From positions 1-7,064 of the forward strand of contig CAIQOG010000014.1 in NCBI GenBank assembly GCA_903873355.1: 7,064 nt of DNA, in the 5' to 3' direction. The notes below the pieces were generated by a model. It saw only the letters and a list, made by a program, of their open reading frames with translations, had not been told where the DNA came from and did no database searches. The stretch is from an uncultured Bacteroidales bacterium. Its GTDB lineage: Bacteria; Bacteroidota; Bacteroidia; Bacteroidales; Paludibacteraceae. Below, piece by piece: positions 1 to 4,632 of this stretch (positions within the stretch are counted from its first letter, which is position 1; every line of letters begins with the position of its first letter). Position numbers and translations under genes: made by a program.

Positions 1-25
1 AACCAATAAATTTTGATTTATCTCA

Positions 26-55
26 TTGTAGATTAAAAAAAAATGTGTAATTTTG
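26..55 (+). promoter_or_regulatory. Bacteroidetes-type promoter for rplU-rpmA
   Basis: TTG at 26-28 is followed after 19 nt by TAATTTTG at 48-55, an exact match to the Bacteroidetes primary-sigma consensus TTG-N19-21-TAnnTTTG. Transcription would start at about 59-64, leaving a leader of roughly 75-80 nt before the rplU start codon. It is the only good match in the first 139 bases. The element is seen directly; its activity and start point are inferred. Confidence 0.8.
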
Positions 56-66
56 CACCTCATTTT

Positions 67-113
67 CGGATAAGGTATAAAAGCAGCAATGTTAAAAGCA
101 ACTCACCTTACCG
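67..113 (+). promoter_or_regulatory. Possible leader hairpin upstream of rplU
   Basis: CGG (67-69), a bulged A70 and TAAGGT (71-76) pair with ACCTTA (105-110) and CCG (111-113). This gives nine Watson-Crick pairs with one bulge, closing a 28-nt loop. A small GTT/AAC pairing (91-93 with 100-102) is possible inside the loop. The stem begins just after the predicted transcription start and ends 26 nt before the rplU ATG. There is no T-run after it, so it is not an intrinsic terminator. A ribosomal-protein leader with a regulatory role is possible but not shown; I know of no described L21 leader in Bacteroidetes. Confidence 0.4.
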
Positions 114-136
114 ATGTAATTAGAAAAGTCATTTAA
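89..136 (+). CDS. Possible 15-codon upstream ORF in the rplU leader
   Basis: An ATG at 89 opens a 15-residue frame (MLKATHLTDVIRKVI) ending at TAA 134-136, three bases before the rplU ATG and in the same frame as rplU. It overlaps the 3' arm of the leader hairpin, so its translation would disrupt that hairpin. There is no convincing ribosome binding site, and a frame this short can occur by chance. The TAA shows that the L21 start cannot lie further upstream in this frame. Confidence 0.2.
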   Translation: MLKATHLTDVIRKVI

Positions 137-139
137 AAA

Positions 140-454
140 ATGTACGCAATCGTAGAAATTTTGGGGCAACAGTTCAAGGTGGAAGCCGGAAAAAGACTGT
201 ATATCCATCGCATGGCAGAAGCCGATAGAGGCGCTGTAGTAGAATTTGACAAAGTATTGTTGATTGACAACGAAGGTGTTATCACCGTAGGAGCTCCAAC
301 AGTTACAGATGCAAAAATTGTTTGTGAAGTACTTTCGCACGTTAGAGGCGAGAAAGTAATCGTTTTCCACAAAAAACGTCGTAAAGGATACCGTAAACGT
401 AACGGTCACCGTCAAAACTTCACAGAATTATTTATCAAAGAAATTGTAGCTTAA
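140..454 (+). CDS. rplU: 50S ribosomal protein L21 (bL21)
   Basis: This is a 104-residue protein of the usual bL21 length. It binds 23S rRNA in the large ribosomal subunit. The N-terminal [15 protein letters not shown] matches the start of the family (yaIvei.GkQ.kv). The basic stretch [15 protein letters not shown] at residues 78-92 contains the diagnostic GHRQ and is followed by the final beta strand ending in FIKEIVA. The ATG at 140 is chosen because the family begins at MYA and an in-frame TAA lies at 134-136. The region ahead of the start is A-rich with no clear Shine-Dalgarno, as is normal in Bacteroidetes. rpmA follows after 19 nt, and the two are almost certainly one transcript from the promoter at 26-55. 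The gene appears complete and ordinary. Confidence 0.97.
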   Translation: MYAIVEILGQQFKVEAGKRLYIHRMAEADRGAVVEFDKVLLIDNEGVITVGAPTVTDAKIVCEVLSHVRGEKVIVFHKKRRKGYRKRNGHRQNFTELFIKEIVA

Positions 455-473
455 CCGAAAAAAGTATAAGAAA

Positions 474-743
474 ATGGCACATAAAAAAGGGGCGGGTAGC
501 TCAAGAAACGGTCGTGAATCGGAAAGCAAACGACTTGGCGTTAAAATTTACGGTGGTCAATTTGCAAAAGCAGGTAACATTATAGTTCGTCAACGCGGAA
601 CAGTTCATCATGTAGGTGAAAACACGGGTATTGGTAAAGACCATACTTTGTTTGCATTGGTTGACGGAATTGTAGAATTCAGAAAAAAGAAAGACAACAA
701 GTCATTTGTTTCTATAAAACCTATCGAAGTAACTGCTAACTAA
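474..743 (+). CDS. rpmA: 50S ribosomal protein L27 (bL27)
   Basis: This is an 89-residue bL27, a large-subunit protein whose N-terminal tail reaches the peptidyl transferase centre. It starts [14 protein letters not shown], the mature-type N-terminus. It therefore lacks the cleavable N-terminal extension found in Firmicutes L27. The signature follows in order: [10 protein letters not shown] at residues 34-43, then [18 protein letters not shown] at 45-62. The basic C-terminal part ([13 protein letters not shown]) is also typical. It is the second gene of the rplU-rpmA unit, 19 nt after the L21 stop, and a strong intrinsic terminator begins 27 nt after its stop codon. Length and motifs are complete, with nothing unusual. 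Confidence 0.98.
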   Translation: MAHKKGAGSSRNGRESESKRLGVKIYGGQFAKAGNIIVRQRGTVHHVGENTGIGKDHTLFALVDGIVEFRKKKDNKSFVSIKPIEVTAN

Positions 744-769
744 GCAAAAAACCGATATTCAACACACAC

Positions 770-819
770 AAAATCTCCTGTTGTTTTACATTTGTGTAAA
801 ATTGCGGGAGATTTTTTTT
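770..819 (+). terminator. Intrinsic terminator after rpmA
   Basis: The outer stem pairs 770-780 (AAAATCTCCTG) with 805-815 (CGGGAGATTTT), 11 pairs with one T-G wobble. The inner stem pairs TTTTACA (784-790) with TGTAAAA (795-801) around a TTTG loop (791-794). Eight T residues run from 812 to 819. This ends the rplU-rpmA transcript and separates it from serS. Confidence 0.92.
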
Positions 820-870
820 CTCACAAAATCACCACAATTCAAGATTTTTGATTAATTTTATCTGATATTT

Positions 871-902
871 CAATCGTAAATCGTAAATGATTAAATCGTA
901 AA
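871..902. repeat. Three TCGTAAA units before serS
   Basis: TCGTAAA occurs at 874-880, 881-887 and 896-902. The first two are directly adjacent, and the third follows after ATGATTAA. The block ends eight bases before the serS ATG, so it forms most of the untranslated leader. A near-identical unit, AATTGTAAATTG, lies at 3651-3662 before the MATE gene, compared with AATCGTAAATCG at 872-883 here. No exact Bacteroidetes promoter pattern was found between 820 and 910, although TAATTTTA at 853-860 is one base off the TAnnTTTG box and lacks a matching upstream TTG. Confidence 0.6.
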
Positions 903-910
903 CAAAGAAT

Positions 911-2182
911 ATGCTGACACTTAAATATATCACCGAAAATACCGATGAAGTAATTGCCCGTTTAGCCAAGAAGCATTTTGATGGAAAATCCATTATTGCA
1001 CAGGTAATTGAGTTGGACAATGCTCGTAAAGCTGCACAGGTTCAGGCCGATAATGCTTCTGCCGAACTGAATAGTTTGTCGAAAGAAATTGGCAACCTGA
1101 TGAAACAGGGCAAACAGGCTGAAGCTAATGCGGCTAAAGAAAAAACGGTTGAACTAAAGGAAATTATCAAAACCATTGGTGACCAGCAAAGTGCTGCCGA
1201 GCAGAAACTTAACGATTTCCTGGTGCAGATTCCAAACCTACCGCACGAAAGTGTTCCTGCAGGCAGACATGCAGAAGATAATCTGGTGGAACGTACAGGT
1301 GGAAACATGCCAACATTGTACGAAGGCGCTGTTCCACACTGGGATCTGGCGAAAAAGTATGATTTGATTGATTTTGAACTGGGCGTGAAAATTTCAGGTG
1401 CAGGTTTTCCTGTTTACAAAGGGAAAGGTGCCCGTTTGCAACGAGCGTTGATAAATTTCTTTCTGGACAATGCCCGTGAAGCCGGTTACCTGGAAGTGCA
1501 ACCGCCTTATGTTGTGAATGCAGCTTCGGGTTATGGAACTGGTCAATTGCCGGACAAAGAAGGACAAATGTATCATTGTACGATTGACGATTTGTATCTA
1601 ATTCCAACTGCTGAAGTGCCTGTAACGAACATCTATCGTGATGTGATTCTGAATGAAAGCGAATTGCCAATTAAAAACACCGCTTATTCAGCTTGTTTCC
1701 GTCGTGAAGCAGGTTCGTATGGCAAAGATGTACGTGGATTAAACCGCTTGCATCAGTTTGATAAAGTGGAAATTGTTCAAATTCAACATCCTGACAAATC
1801 ATACGAAACACTTGACCAGATGGTGAATTATGTACAAACGCTGGTTGAAAAATTAGAATTACCGTGGCGTATTCTTCGACTTTGTGGCGGTGATATGAGC
1901 TTTACTTCAGCATTGACTTTTGATTTTGAGGTTTTTTCGGCAGCCCAGGAACGGTGGTTGGAAGTAAGTTCGGTTTCTAATTTTGAAAGCTATCAGGCGA
2001 ACCGCTTGAAATGCCGCTTCAAGAGTGGCGACAAAAAAACTCAATTAGCTCACACACTGAATGGTAGCGCACTGGCATTGCCACGAATTGTGGCTGCTTT
2101 GCTCGAGAATAATCAGACTCCCGAAGGAATCCGAATTCCGAAAGCATTGATTCCATATACAGGATTTGATATTATTGATTAA
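911..2182 (+). CDS. serS: Serine--tRNA ligase (seryl-tRNA synthetase)
   Basis: This cytoplasmic class II synthetase charges tRNA-Ser (and tRNA-Sec where present) with serine using ATP. Its 423 residues match the bacterial family length. Residues about 1-105 form the N-terminal tRNA-binding arm, rich in Ala, Glu, Lys and Gln as expected for the long antiparallel coiled coil. The catalytic core follows. It holds the serine-recognition TAE motif (T233-A-E235 in IPTAEVPVTN). Motif 2 is FRREAGSYG at 263-271, followed by RLHQFDKVEI at 279-288. LCGGDMSF lies at 324-331, and motif 3 is LNGSALALPR at 383-392 with the ATP-binding Arg392. The SSVSNFESYQANR segment (353-365) is Bacteroidetes-like. The start MLTLKYITEN fits the family exactly. 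The gene is bounded by terminators on both sides, so it is probably transcribed alone. No damage or fusion is seen. Confidence 0.98.
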   Translation: MLTLKYITENTDEVIARLAKKHFDGKSIIAQVIELDNARKAAQVQADNASAELNSLSKEIGNLMKQGKQAEANAAKEKTVELKEIIKTIGDQQSAAEQKLNDFLVQIPNLPHESVPAGRHAEDNLVERTGGNMPTLYEGAVPHWDLAKKYDLIDFELGVKISGAGFPVYKGKGARLQRALINFFLDNAREAGYLEVQPPYVVNAASGYGTGQLPDKEGQMYHCTIDDLYLIPTAEVPVTNIYRDVILNESELPIKNTAYSACFRREAGSYGKDVRGLNRLHQFDKVEIVQIQHPDKSYETLDQMVNYVQTLVEKLELPWRILRLCGGDMSFTSALTFDFEVFSAAQERWLEVSSVSNFESYQANRLKCRFKSGDKKTQLAHTLNGSALALPRIVAALLENNQTPEGIRIPKALIPYTGFDIID

Positions 2183-2186
2183 GTAT

Positions 2187-2218
2187 TAGTTGACTGGTTA
2201 ATCGGTTAATTGGATTGA
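2187..2218. repeat. 8-bp-period imperfect tandem repeat after serS
   Basis: Successive octamers read TAGTTGAC, TGGTTAAT, CGGTTAAT and TGGATTGA, beginning four bases after the serS stop. The same kind of repeat in the same orientation occurs on the far side of the MATE gene (3604-3654), and the two share GTTGACTGGTKAAT. The function is unknown; it could be slippage-derived intergenic filler or the remnant of a flanking repeat. Confidence 0.6.
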
Positions 2219-2227
2219 AAAAATAGT

Positions 2228-2262
2228 AAGGCGACATTTAACGAAAGTTGAGTGTCGTTTTT
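2228..2262 (+). terminator. Intrinsic terminator after serS
   Basis: Positions 2228-2242 pair with 2247-2261 in an uninterrupted 15-pair stem closed by a GAAA tetraloop (2243-2246), with the T-run at 2258-2262. Four of the pairs are G-T wobbles, which would be A-C mismatches in RNA from the other strand. The hairpin is therefore built for the serS transcript. It may act weakly on the converging MATE transcript, whose stop codon is 17 bases away. Confidence 0.85.
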
Positions 2263-2277
2263 CTATTGTAAAAAAAA

Positions 2278-3600
2278 TCAGATTTCTTTTTCCCTCCAGT
2301 TTCCTTTCAACAAATAGAAATAGCCGAGAGCTCCTATAATAGTCCAGTAGACAAACTCTGACATCCAAACCACAGCAACAGGATACGGATGAATAATGGC
2401 CGTGTAATAAACAAAACTCAGGTAAAAAAACAATGTCAGGAACTCAATAGCAAAAGCTGTTCGTGTATTGCCTGTACCTGAAACTCCATTGAAAATAACT
2501 ACACCGACAGCACAAAACAAAATTGCAACCGATACAACTCTTATGACAGGAATACAGGCCTGAATTAATGAAATATCGTTTGTATAAATCCGGGCAAATA
2601 TTTCAGGAAAAATATAAGTAATCAGAGCTAAGGGAAAGGCTATCAGGAAAGCAGTCCACATTTGTCGACTTATAAACTTCATTACTTCATCTTTTCGACC
2701 AGCACCAATGAGATTGCTGACTATCGTATTCACACTGGTTGATAGTGACGAGCCCGGAATCATCAACATGATGTACATACTACGACCTATATTACTGACT
2801 GCCAGCGGTTGTTCACCCATCCGCTCGATGAAAATAAAGAACATAAACCAGGTGGAAATTGAAATAAAGTATTGAAACATGATAAAAATTGACAAACTCA
2901 AAATATTCAGAATGGTTTTAATATCAACCTTTGCGAATTCAAATAAGCCATAAAGTTTAATGTCGGTACGAAAAACAGTGTTCCATGCGAGATAAATCAA
3001 GGTTACAACTTCAGATATTACAGAAGAAATTCCTGCTCCTTCGATTCCGAGTTTTGGCATTCCAAAGTGTCCGAATATCAGTGCATAATCAAAAAACACA
3101 TTCGTAACCGCCATTATCACTGCCGACCAGGTAAGCACGTTCGTTCGGGTTATGCCAACGTAATACGACCGGAAAATAACCGACAGAAATGCAAAAAGAA
3201 AACCGTAGATACGCCAGTTCATGTACAAAACAGATGATTTGTAGATATGATCGGAAGTAACTAAAAATTTCATTATCGCAGGAACACCTTTTACAGACAA
3301 GCCAAAGATAACAACTGCAAGCAAAAAATTAAAAAGAATACTATTATTGAAAATGACCCCGATTTGCGAATAATTCTTTTCACCATTACGACGGCCTATC
3401 AGAATTTGAGCTCCTTGACTAAATCCGAAACCAATCATGTAAATAGCAAAATAAAGAACACCACCAATTGCAGAAGCTCCGAGCTCTACCTCTCCTACCC
3501 GACCAAGAAATGCAGTATTTGTGAGGTTAATCACGTTCTGCATCAGCATGGTAAGGAAAATCGGATATGTAATTTTGAAAATTTCTTTATTGGAAGTCAT
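2278..3600 (-). CDS. MATE-family multidrug/toxin efflux transporter
   Basis: This 440-residue inner-membrane protein is almost entirely hydrophobic helices with short charged loops, consistent with the 12-helix MATE fold made of two related halves. Half one carries NTAFLGRVGEVELGA near residues 28-42 and the typical GRRNGE loop at 69-74. NVFFDYALIFGHFG at 167-180 is followed by LGIEGAGISSVISE at 184-197, a recognisable MATE signature. Half two has the matching FIERMGEQPLAVSNIG at 257-272 and GTGNTRTAF at 375-383. MATE proteins export cationic drugs or metabolites in exchange for Na+ or H+; neither substrate nor ion can be read here. The start MTSNKEIFKITYPIF places the first helix directly after a short polar end, as usual. 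It lies 67 nt downstream of tcdA with no consensus promoter between them, so read-through from the tcdA promoter is likely. The gap between them is filled with short repeats. Confidence 0.93.
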   Translation of the reverse strand: MTSNKEIFKITYPIFLTMLMQNVINLTNTAFLGRVGEVELGASAIGGVLYFAIYMIGFGFSQGAQILIGRRNGEKNYSQIGVIFNNSILFNFLLAVVIFGLSVKGVPAIMKFLVTSDHIYKSSVLYMNWRIYGFLFAFLSVIFRSYYVGITRTNVLTWSAVIMAVTNVFFDYALIFGHFGMPKLGIEGAGISSVISEVVTLIYLAWNTVFRTDIKLYGLFEFAKVDIKTILNILSLSIFIMFQYFISISTWFMFFIFIERMGEQPLAVSNIGRSMYIMLMIPGSSLSTSVNTIVSNLIGAGRKDEVMKFISRQMWTAFLIAFPLALITYIFPEIFARIYTNDISLIQACIPVIRVVSVAILFCAVGVVIFNGVSGTGNTRTAFAIEFLTLFFYLSFVYYTAIIHPYPVAVVWMSEFVYWTIIGALGYFYLLKGNWREKEI

Positions 3601-3603
3601 TTG

Positions 3604-3668
3604 TGGTTGACTGGTGAATTAGTTGAGTGTTTATCGTCTGGTTGATTGATAATTGTAAATTGATAATT
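3604..3668. repeat. Short-period repeats between tcdA and the MATE gene
   Basis: On the + strand the octamers read TGGTTGAC (3604), TGGTGAAT (3612), TAGTTGAG (3620) and TGTTTATC (3628). After three extra bases come TGGTTGAT (3639) and TGATAATT (3647). A 10-bp direct repeat ATTGATAATT then sits at 3645-3654 and 3659-3668, the second copy running into the tcdA stop codon. The block fills nearly the whole 67-nt gap. It resembles the repeat at 2187-2218 on the other side of the MATE gene and the units at 871-902. It would be transcribed as the leader ahead of the MATE start codon. Confidence 0.6.
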
Positions 3669-4480
3669 CAAACAGGTTGGCTGGCCTCTTTTTCAATAGT
3701 CTGCACTACCAACGAAGCAATGGTCATACCAAACATAGCCGGCATGTATGAAGTTGTTCCGTTCACCTGAGCCTTTAGACTGCACCATTCATGATTTACC
3801 AATTCCGGGTCACCGGGACCTTCAATGGCTTTCGGACACATACATTTTTCGGTACCACAGGAAGCATTTTCTCCTTTATTTTTCAATAACTCGTCGCTGT
3901 AAACACACTGGAATTTCTTACTCGTCCCGCCTAGTTTTTTTAATCTACCACGCAGTGCAGCTCCAAGTGGACAGCCCTGTACTTTCCAGAATTCAGCTAC
4001 TTTAATGCGTGTCGGATCCATTTTTAATGCAGCACCCATTGAAGAAAAAAAAGTTGCATTGGTTTTGGTGGCGGTTTGAATCAGATGAACTTTATTGGAC
4101 AAACTGTCAATGCCATCAATGATAAAATCGTACGAATCAAGCTCGAATGATTCAGATGTTTCGGGGCTATAAATTTTTTGAAGTGCTATTATTTCAGCTT
4201 TTGGATTTATTTCGAGCAAACGTTCTTTCAGAATTTCAGTTTTTACTTTACCAACCGTTTTAGTTGTTGCCATTAGCTGGCGATTTACGTTGGTTACACA
4301 AACGCGATCTGAATCAACAATGGTAAGTCTGCCGATTCCGCTTCGTACCAGACTTTCGGCACACCAACTGCCAACACCGCCAATACCGAAAATAATTACT
4401 TTTTTCTGTGCTGCTTTTTCAATAAAACTCTTTCCGAGAAGCAATTCTGTTCGTTGGAAAATTCCTTTTTCAATACCCAT
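3668..4480 (-). CDS. tcdA: tRNA threonylcarbamoyladenosine dehydratase (TcdA/YgdL, ThiF-E1 family)
   Basis: Proteins of this family use ATP to cyclise t6A37 of ANN-decoding tRNAs to ct6A; they belong to the ThiF/MoeB/E1-like adenylating enzymes. The 270-residue protein fits the family length. It shows the nucleotide-binding GIGGVGS at residues 32-38, Asp56 of IVDSD, and the NVNRQ motif at 64-68 with Arg67. GKVK lies at 77-80, and DGIDSLSNK at 122-130 takes the place of the usual DAID. SSMGAALKMDPTRI (146-159) and the C-terminal TTSYMPAMFGMTIAS also match YgdL-type proteins. Cys208, Cys213, Cys215 and Cys233 form a CX4CXCP...C cluster; I recall similar cysteine sets in other family members, so it may bind metal but is not novel. 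The start codon agrees with a consensus promoter whose predicted transcript would begin about 18 nt upstream. In E. coli the enzyme works with the CsdA-CsdE sulfur system; no such genes are visible here. Activity on t6A is inferred from family membership. Confidence 0.88.
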   Translation of the reverse strand: MGIEKGIFQRTELLLGKSFIEKAAQKKVIIFGIGGVGSWCAESLVRSGIGRLTIVDSDRVCVTNVNRQLMATTKTVGKVKTEILKERLLEINPKAEIIALQKIYSPETSESFELDSYDFIIDGIDSLSNKVHLIQTATKTNATFFSSMGAALKMDPTRIKVAEFWKVQGCPLGAALRGRLKKLGGTSKKFQCVYSDELLKNKGENASCGTEKCMCPKAIEGPGDPELVNHEWCSLKAQVNGTTSYMPAMFGMTIASLVVQTIEKEASQPV

Positions 4481-4502
4481 TGATAATTTTATTAGCGAGT
4501 TG

Positions 4503-4533
4503 CAAAGATACTATTTCGTGATACATCTAACAA
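4503..4533 (-). promoter_or_regulatory. Bacteroidetes-type promoter for tcdA
   Basis: Read on the minus strand, TTG (4533-4531) is followed after 20 nt by TATCTTTG (4510-4503), an exact TTG-N20-TAnnTTTG match. Transcription would begin near 4497-4500, about 18 nt before the tcdA ATG. With the terminator at 4556-4599 just upstream, this makes tcdA the start of a new transcript, probably including the MATE gene. Confidence 0.8.
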
Positions 4534-4555
4534 AATATTTCAATTTGAGTTTAAT

Positions 4556-4599
4556 AAAAACAAAAATCACCTTGAAAATACCTGATTTTCAAAGTGATT
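4556..4599 (-). terminator. Intrinsic terminator after the rhodanese-fused reductase gene
   Basis: Read on the minus strand, AATCACTTTGAAAAT (4599-4585) pairs with ATTTTCAAGGTGATT (4579-4565) over 15 pairs around the five-base loop CAGGT. It is followed by TTTTTGTTTTT. The one wobble is G-T on the minus strand but A-C on the plus strand, which supports minus-strand use. It begins 34 nt after the stop codon at 4633. Confidence 0.92.
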
Positions 4600-4632
4600 A
4601 ATTTTAAATTGTGAATATTTTAACCCATGAGA

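Noticed and set aside
92..415. Minus-strand reading frame of 107 codons opposite rplU
   Set aside because: It lies antisense to a clear L21 gene, is Phe/Asn-rich with no recognisable motif, and is best explained as a shadow frame.
797..804. TAAAATTG as a promoter box for serS
   Set aside because: It is inside the rpmA terminator hairpin, differs from TAnnTTTG at one base, and has no TTG at the right distance.
1209..1670. Minus-strand reading frame of 153 codons inside serS
   Set aside because: It is fully antisense to a conserved synthetase, with His/Leu/Gln-rich low-information sequence and no family match I recognise.
3604..3668. CRISPR-like array or attachment site between tcdA and the MATE gene
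   Set aside because: The repeats are only 8-10 bp, imperfect and nearly contiguous, with no spacers, and there is no integrase nearby.
3749..3861. Cysteine cluster in TcdA (Cys208, Cys213, Cys215, Cys233) as a novel metal site
   Set aside because: Other YgdL/TcdA-type proteins, as I recall them, have a similar C-X3/4-C-X-C-P...C set in this region, so it is probably a family trait.
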